NCBI GenBank assembly: GCA_031553935.1 | Contig: JAVBKS010000034.1 | Coordinates: 8,499-72,498 of the forward strand | DNA from: JAISDD01 sp031553935 | Lineage (GTDB): Bacteria > Bacillota > Syntrophomonadia > Syntrophomonadales > Syntrophomonadaceae | Direction: 5' to 3' | DNA: 64,000 nt | Part shown: positions 27,301 through 34,887 of the stretch, one piece after another | Layout: each line of letters starts with the position of its first letter | Numbering within the stretch: the first letter of the stretch is position 1 | Made by a program: the position numbers and the translations under genes | Notes under the pieces: generated by a model | Seen by the model: only the letters and a program-made list of their open reading frames with translations | What the model was told of the DNA's origin: nothing | The model's database searches: none

Positions 27301-28190
27301 GGATAAGCGCATTCCAGGGTGACTTTTGTGTCTTTAGGAATATTGACGTCTTTTGTAACCTGGAAAGAAAAGATCCAATCAGTCACGGCTTCGGCTATCA
27401 TACTCTTGGAACTGAACACTCCCCTGGAGAAAAAAGGTTCGCTGGTTTCAGTTACCATTAGATTATTCCCTGAAACCAAAATAGTAGTCTTTTCTGTCGT
27501 TTCGTCGTAAATCATAAGTATGGACCGGTAATTGCCAGTTATTAGTGGCGTACCGGAATAACCTTGCATCAAGGCAACGTTTTCCATTTTTAACTCAGCA
27601 GGAATTTTCCCTGCCGGAGGATAATCATATCCCAAAAAAATTAGATCATAATTCTGGTCTAAAAAATCATCTTCCCTAAGGAAGCCATAGTCATACGAAT
27701 GAACGCTTACTTGATACCTAAGCGGTATCTGCCAGCTGATGTCGATTTTGCTCCCTGCAGGAGCACTTGCTATCTGCGCAGGACTGCCGGCTTGTGAGAA
27801 ATTGACGCCAGTTATTTCCACCACATTGAATTCCGGTTCTGACTCCAAAATCTTCATCGGTGAGTTGGAGGTATCTTTTTCAGTTTCATTCAGTTCTTCC
27901 GAATTGGGAAAACCTTTGCTCCCTTCTTCGGGCAACATGCTTTCCTCTTTAGATTCTTCAGAATCAAGATCAGTATTGCCCGCCGCTTCCTTTTCATGAC
28001 TATCTGGGCTGATATAGTCATTTATTTCAGTATTCGGGCCGCGCTCCAAGTTCTCGCCCAAAACGCTTTCGCTGACATCTTGACCAGGTGCAGTTATATC
28101 ATTTGCCCAGCTATACGATGGCATTATGAGCAAGATTATCAATAATACCAAAAATAATTTACAATAAATTTTATCTGCAAATACTTTCAA
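21309..28190 (-). CDS. Giant SLH-anchored surface protein (multi-Ig/cohesin-like)
   Basis: This 2293-residue protein starts with TTG behind GGAGGG at 8 nt. Residues 1-29 are a signal peptide ending SWA, followed by an acidic, Glu/Ser-rich linker to about residue 120. The long middle is a series of beta-rich modules. A cohesin-like segment (GEIAYIPVILDSDE, about 955-1110), a conserved-repeat domain with PGKELRISIVFENKAEA and a glycine spacer (GGGGGGSSS near 2013) can be picked out. Then come a Listeria-Bacteroides repeat (FKEWNTKADGSGEEF, about 2027-2095) and three SLH domains (2110-2293; IDEHWARASIIAANNSGWV, NHWARNNIEVLASMKIV, ADWAREDVRKGIKYKII). It is probably an adhesin or structural S-layer component; no catalytic motif is visible. 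It is unrelated in repeat type to the apbE-linked giant protein. Confidence 0.82.
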   Translation of the reverse strand: MKVFADKIYCKLFLVLLIILLIMPSYSWANDITAPGQDVSESVLGENLERGPNTEINDYISPDSHEKEAAGNTDLDSEESKEESMLPEEGSKGFPNSEELNETEKDTSNSPMKILESEPEFNVVEITGVNFSQAGSPAQIASAPAGSKIDISWQIPLRYQVSVHSYDYGFLREDDFLDQNYDLIFLGYDYPPAGKIPAELKMENVALMQGYSGTPLITGNYRSILMIYDETTEKTTILVSGNNLMVTETSEPFFSRGVFSSKSMIAEAVTDWIFSFQVTKDVNIPKDTKVTLECAYPEIKCEYIYSENKNLLADTDYEIVFPGQVNPEHGDFLYFNATMDGIAGNIEMMSGRFVKVENAYITTSGETLTFDQTSGQVEKFTLVITAEYKGWSGNQGDPLPSIPLIIKASDNLKFPDGTHELPVTANHKGRQSSTYPLYAQADISVEKAVFNGGSDHFSLQLTEPGGDTIGEAISIKVKAQNYSEQGTLLFSSSGEDLIPAYDFILPGISQTEEEPGIAWQGLGEDSLTAGSGFDYAQVEITATKLVEGKETAPLFLTGNDGHAICLDADDTLKVSIYNGENNTSKTYKSVDMATGPLDMSTLIFSNGNTGFDKAVITLNSGLNGRYGVDKVYFSYKQEDFAQIPIFKPNYLLDLVGLPSDGRISTLGSFPIVMRTHLPAGIKWENRYYYGRLTCHLSTEANGEGAIETISGQSLYPCYFRLSTINYYASDPYSFDSSFYSGRNSDGTFVCPFALGEILQQRLTAAGYRYQSSILEPGYNVGFDIHGHNLSSYDKYFAPFHNMNILWDGDTYLEYTMQMKSGGEGKQGLYLQGDLNILNGVPSLKPLSITAGDSLEITVMDAGQIIASFDSSGSTLSAELNEGQLNKDKIYDVRVRFKKAPGARIMGVSRPWLVCSSGISIFNIVQTKIEGLTPLKLKTGTPRAILDDGSAGAEISAQVGEIAYIPVILDSDELIANSLGMTVTWDTKALDFKPRTYNALNLMYASAPMAARLALSRDDFTGGLLRGNHQSNIYVAGSGISNAINITFRQSGTNLQKGTVLFYVPVQFKRPGETYLDIAFRDNQSVAEQYMSRYVYANQSLPISVNQADVPSKAWSGFYNADGSFSFYPYKNGNIGLQAGNLQVPCKTEFENGTALATTTALYKAGLYDVLVNGQACGQQVALAPPVPLMRSEKVLSPTMANARSNTSIWRIYNDGVQDGYALVYFAHPGRLAGSYEYDIETGLADLKERRPQLISPVEASYVIQDKGADNEQDAYAVVAVVKVKAGSSSDIAWKSSAKWVWGNQPRVVFSGESVSAMFTEEQWQSLGLSGELNSEQYRHLWDKYIETMNNARDIAPLYLYNYEENDAEEMVHVPIYSFPGVSSDSSWEQSSHDQRLKLYKDMLKITAPHTYNYLFSGQFGVNYGTNLIQPYIASMPSAPYVSLDQGLRKASLSSAGQVKALSISSDTVEDIANEVMDFKAALDTEADAPECKSDNLFDPQNAVKKYGIGKLAEYHPVTAFAFATLEKSHEYSKLAYTKIKNDQIESVTKALDGQMQMAGLQNADQKQKVNFIVDYLDMVWGAAGGGAGGLIKTRDILGGYMNIYEGRPLDDQTGFNYNSSPEAKQALAEALLLSNDIRMYREENNIQGNWWEALVGLGDIPEIPYPVNVDTCTNKPRNSGGGTGTAEDPNALRITPEAPGEEKWILPGKELRISIVFENKAEAVMPARDIRIVLPEQQNGFKLSEVWDLESLAIASTSFVDQNGKPAVVTVPNADGDLIWVFQDIILPPNVIAPEGEGFLNFTVRVRSDLVPGTTFAPVAQIIFDYNEPIRTDVDEEAPKRTISGKPAISGFTVSDDQAAWNYDQKYSGIRQVSLGYKKVGSNDPIKYVLETFEGKSYPTAMSHQIPSGEYELSLHITDMLNQNTVVGTTATINNPVPAFTIQASSGSGGSITPSGNVEVLSGESKSFAIAPSANYAIKSVIVDGENKGALESYTFSNVRANHTIQAEFSYSGGGGGGGSSSNSRNHIITFDMNDGSGSYTNISYSLGQSIVFPTVPVREGFTFKEWNTKADGSGEEFTSASEVNSSIRVYAQWNENVQEDEKDIPLADLSPYSDIDEHWARASIIAANNSGWVKGKTEGWFYPDSPVTRAEFCTMLKLAFGLELPQDMPVITFKDVENHWARNNIEVLASMKIVAGMDENTFGPDAMITREQAISIIIRLCDQLGIPEMVTQEYIEMSFNDSADIADWAREDVRKGIKYKIISGKPGNIFAPKDTTTRAEAVIIIEKTLGLR

Positions 28191-28446
28191 ATCTTATCCC
28201 TCCATGTGATATCCATATATATCCAGGCTCGTTTTCAGTATTTGGTCATCACTGCCAATTGAATAATTCATAGTCACATATAATGCTTATCACCTTCACC
28301 CCTCCTTCCAATACTTACTAGTTTGAAATAAATCGCCTGGTAGTATTAACCTAATACATTTGCAGACTTTTGGGTAGGATAGGTTCTGTCATAAACCGTA
28401 TAGGTTTTGATTCTGGCCTCGCATAAAGATAAATAATATTGGCAAA
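28191..28446. other. Leader region of the second giant SLH gene
   Basis: This roughly 255-nt upstream region has no long gene. It holds the Shine-Dalgarno of the SLH gene, a tiny upstream reading frame (28249-28299) and otherwise AT-rich sequence with a possible promoter area around 28350-28420. No riboswitch is recognised. Confidence 0.4.
28249..28299 (-). CDS. Possible 16-residue leader peptide
   Basis: GTG at 28299 follows a strong GGAAGGAGGG Shine-Dalgarno and encodes MKVISIICDYELFNWQ before a TGA stop, about 60 nt upstream of the giant SLH gene start. It could be a regulatory leader peptide or a chance frame behind a ribosome-binding-like purine tract. Confidence 0.25.
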   Translation of the reverse strand: MKVISIICDYELFNWQ

Positions 28447-28480
28447 AGAGCATAAGTTTTCTGTTAATAACTCATGCTCT
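28447..28480 (-). terminator. Hairpin terminator after the LuxR-type membrane regulator
   Basis: AGAGCAT..AGTT / AACT..ATGCTCT forms a 7+4 bp stem with one A-C mismatch. On the minus strand it is followed by UUUU. It lies about 75 bp past the stop at 28554. Confidence 0.6.
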
Positions 28481-28553
28481 CGCAAACGAATCAATATTCT
28501 TTTCCATAATAAACCAAGATTAATACTACTTATTATATTGCTTGCTTAGTTCC

Positions 28554-30197
28554 CTACCCCATATCTTTTGAGTTATAGTTTTTAACCCAATCAGCTACCT
28601 CGACCCTTTTATTGACAGGTATTTTTTTTAGCAAATTACTGACGTGGAATTTTATAGTTGACTCTGATAAGAAAAGACTGGCGGCAATTTCAGGATTAGT
28701 TTCATTATTACAAAGGGCAGCAAGCATTTCCGTTTCCCGCTTAGTCAGATGAAAATCTTTCACAATCGCATTTATAAGAGCTTCATTGGCATCTACTTGC
28801 GGTTTCGCAACCTTACCGCGAATGCTAATTAAATGATTATTAACTTCACTTGCAGTCAGTCTCAACTTACGGCAAATGTCGCGCTGCGTAAAGTGTTCAC
28901 ATAACAATGCTGCAATTTCCTTTTCGATTGGCGATAAACTAATTTTCTCTAAATTCTCTTTTTGATCCAAATGTCTTGTCAGTATTTCTCTTTCTTCATC
29001 TGTGAGAAACTCTAATTGTAAATTTGATTCTGTTATCGCAGTAACATTTTTGAGGATAAACTCGGATCTTTGCTTTGCATATTCGGTACTCACAAAGAAA
29101 ATTAGCAGCATTGCAAAAGGAGACGCTGCTAGCATCATCGCAAAAATGGTCTTCTCGATGCTGTCGGTAGCATATTTGTGCAAAAAAGTCGTAGCAAACA
29201 TTCCTCCATACAGTAACGCATATCCTAGCCCTGCCAAATAGAATTTTTTAATCTTTTTAGCATAATAAAGTGGAATAGTTATGGTAACAGCATCCATAGC
29301 AATAAAGCCTGCGAGCGTAATATAGGCAAAAGGAAGAGCAAGAACACTTTCGTAAATGCTATATGACATTATTTGGCCCGTAACGATAACCATGAACAAA
29401 AATATCGCAGTAATATGCCACTTGATTTTATCTATCAAGTATCCCACAACTATATAAATCGCACTGCTGCTTATTAAGGTTACGAAAAACAGGCCCGATT
29501 GATCCAAAGATTCCTTAATGAAATAGAGATTGTACAGAACCCCGGCAACGAAGCTATAAAGGCAAAGTATCACTATAACACCGCAAACAATTCTCTTCAC
29601 CGGCATAGGTTCAAGCTTCATTTCCGTATCATTAATTGCTTTATAAGTCGGATTTATAAGAATTGCAATAACAGCAACAATTGTTAGCATTCCCAGTAAT
29701 CCAAGCTGGATAAATTGATGGTAGTCTTGTAAGGAAAGGGCTAAACTGCCAATAATATTCATCACCGCAAAGCAGATAGTAGTAAAACGACCCATTACCG
29801 AAAAGTCCACTTGCATTGCAATAAGATACATACACATGCTGATGGATACCGAATTTAGCATAAAACCAAAGAACATAAATAAAAGCTTAGACATACCTGA
29901 CGAAAAAATGCTCAAAGCAGCACAGACAACTGGAATTACGAGAATCAATATGTACAATCTAAGATTGAATTCATCTTTTGAATGCTTTAGTAAATAAATT
30001 GAAGCAACAACACCTAGAGTCATAGCTAAATAATAAGGAAGAAAGATAGGCATGCTAAATTCCGGCAATGCTGTATGGTGCAGCGACCAATAACTTACGC
30101 GTAAATAGAAAAATCTAAATGTCAGGAGTGCCGAAAAAACAAAAAACAGTTTTATTGTAAGTTTGTCATTTTTTTCTATAGCTCTATGTAAAAACAC
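28554..30197 (-). CDS. Membrane-integrated LuxR-family regulator with two HTH segments
   Basis: This 547-residue protein starts with GTG behind GAGG. Residues ~15-385 contain about twelve hydrophobic helices arranged like a major-facilitator fold, and the C-terminal ~150 residues are cytoplasmic. They hold two helix-turn-helix segments. The first (about 415-465) is IEKEIAALLCEHFTQRDICR followed by LTASEVNNHL. The second is a canonical LuxR/GerE domain (about 483-540) with LTKRETEMLAALCNNETNPE and SESTIKFHVSNLL. Proteins with a 12-TM sensor fused to LuxR HTH are known mainly from anaerobic Actinobacteria and some Clostridia, and often regulate adjacent genes. The ligand is unknown. It is transcribed towards the second giant SLH gene but separated from it by a terminator. 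Confidence 0.82.
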   Translation of the reverse strand: MFLHRAIEKNDKLTIKLFFVFSALLTFRFFYLRVSYWSLHHTALPEFSMPIFLPYYLAMTLGVVASIYLLKHSKDEFNLRLYILILVIPVVCAALSIFSSGMSKLLFMFFGFMLNSVSISMCMYLIAMQVDFSVMGRFTTICFAVMNIIGSLALSLQDYHQFIQLGLLGMLTIVAVIAILINPTYKAINDTEMKLEPMPVKRIVCGVIVILCLYSFVAGVLYNLYFIKESLDQSGLFFVTLISSSAIYIVVGYLIDKIKWHITAIFLFMVIVTGQIMSYSIYESVLALPFAYITLAGFIAMDAVTITIPLYYAKKIKKFYLAGLGYALLYGGMFATTFLHKYATDSIEKTIFAMMLAASPFAMLLIFFVSTEYAKQRSEFILKNVTAITESNLQLEFLTDEEREILTRHLDQKENLEKISLSPIEKEIAALLCEHFTQRDICRKLRLTASEVNNHLISIRGKVAKPQVDANEALINAIVKDFHLTKRETEMLAALCNNETNPEIAASLFLSESTIKFHVSNLLKKIPVNKRVEVADWVKNYNSKDMG

Positions 30198-30306
30198 TTT
30201 TTATTCCTCATAAACTAATTAAAAATATCATATAATTTTTTAGCCTTTTTATACTTACACTATATATCAGCCACTGCATCAAAACAACCATGCCAAATTA
30301 AACAAA

Positions 30307-30341
30307 TGCAAGGAAGTAAAGTTAATCTTCGCTCCCTTGCA
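30307..30341 (-). terminator. Hairpin after the GLUG-type protein gene
   Basis: TGCAAGG (30307-30313) pairs with CCTTGCA (30335-30341), with an A-C mismatch and further AG/CT pairing inside. On the minus strand UUUGUUUAAUUU follows. It lies 140 bp past the stop at 30484. The rest of 30198-30483 holds no visible gene. Confidence 0.45.
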
Positions 30342-30483
30342 TCCAAACTTCTATTAAACCCTCATGCCTACCCCTTCGTATTAGGCTATTGTAGCCGTAC
30401 CCTGTGGGTAGAATAGAATTGTCGACTTTTCGAAGTCAATGCCTTCGATAGTAACCTAAACCATCTATTCGTGCGGTGTTGCC

Positions 30484-33400
30484 TTAAATTTCTGGATTTT
30501 CGATCAGCGTTGGCCTGCCTAATGTGCCGATGGTTGCAGTGTTCCACACACTTGTCGTGTTCCAGCCTAAGGTATTAATGACGGCAAGCAAGCTGGACGG
30601 GTCCATACTCTGACCGTCCAACCCGTTTGGATCGCTAATCGGTGTAACCGGCACGCCTCCGGAGAGCAGTGTCATTGCACTGTTGGCGTAGTTTTGCTCG
30701 AGCGTCGCGCCGTTAACCAGTTGTCCGCAAACCCTGTGCACCACGCCGCCTGCGTTGGTGGCGACCGCTGAGGTCCCTAGAGCGATGCTGCTTTGCAAGC
30801 TGGCTGCGCCCGGCGACTTGGACTCCAAAGAGCCAACAAGACCTGCGACGCCGGTGTCACCAGTGGCAGAGCCCGATGCATAGCAGCGGCTGACCGTCGC
30901 ACCGAGCCCATGGCCCAACAGTGCACCATACTGGGAGCCGACGCCGCTGCTGTTCCCGGTCGCGTAGCTGTCCAGGATGATCGTAGGATTGGCGCACAAT
31001 CCCACCATCGAGCCAACCTCAAATTGCCCATTGGAAACCACATTGCCCGTCGCAAAGCATTGCTCGATCAGCCCATAGGCGCAATTGCCGCTAAAACCTC
31101 CAGCACCGTTACCGCTTCCCGTTCCGCCGGTGCTAGTCACGTTGCCGTGTGCCTGGCACTGGAAAAACTGCAGCGAAGGGTTTTGCGGATTTGCCGGTGC
31201 GGGTGCGTCGGTGTTGCCGTTAAATCCGCCAACTCGAATGGCTGCTTGAGCATTGCCGCTGGCCCGGCAGCGGATATACCTGGCGCCTGAAGTACGACCA
31301 ACGAATCCGCCGACTTCTTGAGTAACGGCAGTCACGTTGGCGGTCGCGGAGCAATCGGTCACGAACATGATCGGTGTTGTGGGTATTGGCGTGATGTTGA
31401 GAACCCCTATATGTCCGGCGAAACCACCGCTTACTCCTGCGGTCGATGGTCCAATTGCCGCTATGGTAGATGCACTTGAGTGACAGTTTGAGATGTTTGT
31501 TGTGCCGCCGCCGGTCATGACCTGCATTGCACCGATTACACCACCCATGGACGCAGTTCGCCCAGTGATATCCACTCCGCAATTGATATTGGCATAGCTG
31601 CTGCCGCTGGTGCGCACTTCGATGGTACCAAATGCGCCGCCAAGCCGGTTGTTTCCGTAAATTGCGCCGCTTTCCACCTCACCGCCCAACATGGTGAGCG
31701 GGGCGGTCAGCGTTGTAAAGCCAATGAGACCCCCTTGATGCGCAGCAGTCGCAAGCGGATTGGGTTCATTTATTTGTATTTGCCCAACTATAAGATTCGT
31801 GAGGTTAGATGGGGCAGTGCACGTAAACATGCCGATAATACCGCCACAGTTTGCGGCAAAGAAAAGAAAGGTGCCTGTAGCCACGCTGATATTGGACATT
31901 TGACTCACCCCTGCACTGACCAGCCCGATCACCCCGCCCTGGTTTTGGTTGCCGGTGACCTCCGATTCTGTGACGACCACGTCGCTGACCGTGGCCGAAG
32001 CCCCCGCTTGGTTCAGCAGACCGATCAATCCGCCCGCGTTGACGGATAACGGGGTGATCTCTGCGATAACCAGCTGCGGCGCGATAATGCGCTCAACGAT
32101 AATTTCGCCTTCCAGTACTCCTGCCATGCCGCCTATATATCCAATATTGCTGCCGGTTCCGGAGCGCCCGCCGGATGCTCGCCCTGGATTCAGCATGATG
32201 TCTCTGATGGTTCCACCTTGCATATAACCAACCAGCGTACCGATTTTACCGGTCAATGCGGTGTCGGCAAAACCGGTGAACATTGCTTCCGAAAATGCGT
32301 TAACGAGGGTAAAGCGCTCCAGCGCAACTCCGCGAACCTGGCCAAAAAGCCCGCGTACCAGCACAGGGTTTTGCGCTGTGGCGGCGGCGTTGATGGTCAG
32401 ATTGCTGACAACGCAACCGCTTGCCGGGGTCTGGACAACGCCGGTGAAAACATGCTCGCCGGATAGAGACGGTACAATCAGACCTGCATCCACATTGCCG
32501 ATAGGCATCCAACCATTGCCACCCCAAGCAGTTGCGTAGTTGGCCAAATCGAACTCGCTGTCCAATCTATATGTCAGCGATAGGCTGTCGGGCATGCCAT
32601 GCACGCCGCCTGTCTGATCGTAAAGCGCCTGCATGCCTTCGATATTATCAAGAATGCGAGCACTTTCCGTCACACCCGCCCGGTTGCCTGGATTCCCTTG
32701 GGACATATCAGGATAAAAGGCCATTTCTGCGGGGGTGCACATGCGCACAAAGAAGGGATCGCCGATGATGCCATTCCCCGAGGCGAACGGCATGCCCATG
32801 GCCGATTCAAACAGCGTCAAAACGCCTGTTGATCGTCCCTCGTTGGTTATGCCCACCACATAGACATCATAGTTGAAGCCATCCATAACTCCAGTCTCCA
32901 GCGGCAACGGCGTTATGTTCTCTTTGCCGGTCAGGGAGAAGGAAAATGTTTGCGCGGAGGCACTCAGTGAGCGCACGAATTGGCCACGCACGGCGTTACC
33001 GGTAATCAGTGAGCCGGGATCATTGTAGCCGACAATCTCCTCCGCAGTGGGCACTGGCTGCCCGGGGGTCAGTAACAGATAATATATTGAAAGTGCCGTG
33101 ACTGGTGAGGCTGACCCGTTCATCTCCACGTCTACCGTCCTGAATACTGCACCGCGCACCATTGAGATTAGATTAACGTTCAGGAAGCTGGTATCCACCG
33201 TGAAGGTTGAGAACGTGCGCGAGGTGTCCATAGGGTTGCAGAACGTGCCCAACTGAGTAGCAATGACTGTGTATGTGCCGTCTGGCAGGTCATAAGGCGA
33301 TTGCACAGCCCACTCGCCATTCTCAGACAGCGTCGCGGTTTCGCAAAATACAGTCGCTCCAAGACTGTTCTGAACACATACCATCACCTGGCTGTTTGGA

Positions 33401-34137
33401 ACGCCGCGCCCAGCAATGGATGGCCTCGAGGATGCGATGACCTCATTCAACTCCGGCACATCGATAGGCGGAGGCGGGCAGGCGGGGTAGACTACATCGA
33501 AGCAGGTTTCATCCTGCGGCCTATCGAAATTCACACTGCCCGGGCATCGCAGCACTGCCAGCACACAATGGCGCCCCTGCGTCCAAGGCGGATTGGGTTC
33601 GTAGCTCCAGTTGCCATTAGCGTCGATGGGCACCCGTCCGACGAAAATGCCGTCTCGATAAAGCTCCGCTTCGCAGCCAGGTTCTCCGGTTCCAACGATT
33701 GGATCTCCCGGATCGGCTCTTCCACCGTTCTCAGGGCTGGTGATTCGGATTTCCGTGCCTTTCGTAACGTAAAAACACGACATATCTTCCGGTGGATTCC
33801 CGGTATAGTTGCCCGGGCAATGCAACACTGCACGAACGCAATGACGACCGCCAGTCCATGGTGTAGCGGGACGATACATCCAATGTCCATAGGCATCGAT
33901 GCTCACAGCCCCGGCAAACCTTCCATCAATGTATATATCAACGCGACAAAATGGTGTCCCTTTCCCCGTGACTGGATCAGTAGTGTTGACATTGTCGCCG
34001 TTGCAGGGGCACGTGATACAAATACTGCGGCAATAATTACGACTGCATGGCTGGCAAAGTGTAGGCACAGGCAAACAGAAGCGGGGTCCCCCGTGAGATA
34101 TTGGCGCAGAACGAAAACTATTAAAGCACTTTTTCAT
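30484..34137 (-). CDS. GLUG-type repeat protein with Cys-rich N-terminus, probably acquired
   Basis: With the ATG at 34137 (AGGAGG six nt upstream; another ATG at 34143 is too close to it) the protein has 1217 residues. There is no signal peptide. The first ~50 residues are cysteine-rich (CLPVPTLCQPCSRNYC). Two tandem Ig-like modules with conserved Cys follow (GKGTPFCRVDIYIDGRFAG, GTGEPGCEAELYRDGIFVG), then a third Ig-like segment, a middle domain, and from about residue 680 to 1110 glycine-rich GLUG-like repeats (GGLIGLL, GGVIGLV, GGIIGMF, GGFVGRTSG, GSMVGLC). There is no SLH or LPXTG. The DNA is clearly GC-richer than its neighbours and uses GC-ending codons, which points to transfer. It could be a spore-surface or adhesin-type protein; function is not known. 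Confidence 0.72.
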   Translation of the reverse strand: MKKCFNSFRSAPISHGGPRFCLPVPTLCQPCSRNYCRSICITCPCNGDNVNTTDPVTGKGTPFCRVDIYIDGRFAGAVSIDAYGHWMYRPATPWTGGRHCVRAVLHCPGNYTGNPPEDMSCFYVTKGTEIRITSPENGGRADPGDPIVGTGEPGCEAELYRDGIFVGRVPIDANGNWSYEPNPPWTQGRHCVLAVLRCPGSVNFDRPQDETCFDVVYPACPPPPIDVPELNEVIASSRPSIAGRGVPNSQVMVCVQNSLGATVFCETATLSENGEWAVQSPYDLPDGTYTVIATQLGTFCNPMDTSRTFSTFTVDTSFLNVNLISMVRGAVFRTVDVEMNGSASPVTALSIYYLLLTPGQPVPTAEEIVGYNDPGSLITGNAVRGQFVRSLSASAQTFSFSLTGKENITPLPLETGVMDGFNYDVYVVGITNEGRSTGVLTLFESAMGMPFASGNGIIGDPFFVRMCTPAEMAFYPDMSQGNPGNRAGVTESARILDNIEGMQALYDQTGGVHGMPDSLSLTYRLDSEFDLANYATAWGGNGWMPIGNVDAGLIVPSLSGEHVFTGVVQTPASGCVVSNLTINAAATAQNPVLVRGLFGQVRGVALERFTLVNAFSEAMFTGFADTALTGKIGTLVGYMQGGTIRDIMLNPGRASGGRSGTGSNIGYIGGMAGVLEGEIIVERIIAPQLVIAEITPLSVNAGGLIGLLNQAGASATVSDVVVTESEVTGNQNQGGVIGLVSAGVSQMSNISVATGTFLFFAANCGGIIGMFTCTAPSNLTNLIVGQIQINEPNPLATAAHQGGLIGFTTLTAPLTMLGGEVESGAIYGNNRLGGAFGTIEVRTSGSSYANINCGVDITGRTASMGGVIGAMQVMTGGGTTNISNCHSSASTIAAIGPSTAGVSGGFAGHIGVLNITPIPTTPIMFVTDCSATANVTAVTQEVGGFVGRTSGARYIRCRASGNAQAAIRVGGFNGNTDAPAPANPQNPSLQFFQCQAHGNVTSTGGTGSGNGAGGFSGNCAYGLIEQCFATGNVVSNGQFEVGSMVGLCANPTIILDSYATGNSSGVGSQYGALLGHGLGATVSRCYASGSATGDTGVAGLVGSLESKSPGAASLQSSIALGTSAVATNAGGVVHRVCGQLVNGATLEQNYANSAMTLLSGGVPVTPISDPNGLDGQSMDPSSLLAVINTLGWNTTSVWNTATIGTLGRPTLIENPEI

Positions 34138-34497
34138 AACCATCCTCCTAAACGATTTTCTCGAAAGAGATAGAAAAGCTCCATTATAATAAGATATGTA
34201 TTCTGTTAAACATATGCTAAGCCATGTGAAATTGCAGAAAATGGTATTCTCATTATAATTAATGAAAACATTTGCTAAAAACTAAAGATATAGCGGATAT
34301 ACCTGAGGTAAGTTTCTGTTGGGCAATAACTCGAATAAAGAAGTGTAATTTTCGCTGGTCTTCGACGACAGCTCATGGCTCCTTTGCAGTTATTAGAAAA
34401 CTAGCATGGTCAGAGCGCATTCACAATAGAAAGGATCAGCATGATTGCTCATGCTGATCAACAAAAATTTTATTATGGGGGGTAATTAATTGGTTAT
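34138..34497. other. Intergenic region at the edge of the GC-rich insertion
   Basis: About 360 nt of AT-rich sequence with no convincing gene. It carries the Shine-Dalgarno of the GLUG-type gene on the left and a terminator-like hairpin on the right (34434-34459). The composition switches sharply at about 34137, with no tRNA, integrase or duplicated attachment site visible. Confidence 0.4.
34434..34459 (-). terminator. Hairpin downstream of the flagellar rod genes
   Basis: GATCAGCATGA-TTGC-TCATGCTGATC is a perfect 11-bp stem with a 4-nt loop, 39 bp after the stop of the rod-binding protein gene. On the minus strand it is followed by CUUUCUAUU, a weak U-tract; terminator function is likely but not certain. 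Confidence 0.65.
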
Positions 34498-34836
34498 TTA
34501 TATATGGGCAGATAATTGTTTGTAGAGGGTTTTAGCAATACCAATCGACCCGGTTTTGCTCATAAGATCCGCATATTTTTCGAAAAGCATTGATTCCCAT
34601 ACATCAGTGGCGAAGCCGCGGTTAATTAATTCACTTCGCGGTATGGCAGCTCGCATTGAATCCATTACTTTGTTAATGAACACGGCCTCTAATTGCTCGC
34701 AAGCAGTCTTAAGTTCTTTTTCTTTTTTACCGTTTTTAGCATCATTTAATAGTCTATTGAAATCCTGCTGAGAATTAGTCGCCGCTTGTGTTACTACACT
34801 TTGGTTCAGCGTGTCGGCAAACCCAGTTATTTTCAT
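34498..34836 (-). CDS. flgJ: Flagellar rod-binding protein (FlgJ N-terminal type)
   Basis: This 112-residue protein corresponds to the rod-binding domain of FlgJ without the muramidase half. The conserved run is LEAVFINKVMDSMRAAIPRS, then ATDVWESMLFEKYADLMSK, then GIAKTLYKQL at the C-terminus. Such single-domain versions are normal in Clostridia, where peptidoglycan hydrolysis is supplied by other proteins. It follows flgG by about 50 bp in the same orientation and helps rod assembly through the wall. Confidence 0.85.
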   Translation of the reverse strand: MKITGFADTLNQSVVTQAATNSQQDFNRLLNDAKNGKKEKELKTACEQLEAVFINKVMDSMRAAIPRSELINRGFATDVWESMLFEKYADLMSKTGSIGIAKTLYKQLSAHI

Positions 34837-34887
34837 GTTTCACCTCGTATGTCGGATGTGTCAAACCCCTATCCTCCGGGCATTGTA

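Noticed and set aside
30484..34137. Idea that the GLUG-type gene is a mobile cassette with attachment sites
   Set aside because: The composition shift is clear but no flanking direct repeat, integrase or tRNA is visible, so mechanism cannot be claimed.
33301..34173. A 290-codon plus-strand open frame opposite the GLUG-type gene
   Set aside because: It is antisense to a strongly supported protein in GC-rich DNA, where long spurious frames are common; it has no ribosome-binding site and reads as low-complexity, unprotein-like sequence.
34267..34457. Plus-strand 61-codon frame and a minus-strand 33-codon frame between the GLUG gene and flgJ
   Set aside because: Neither has proper ribosome-binding spacing or protein-like composition; they appear to be chance frames in an intergenic region.
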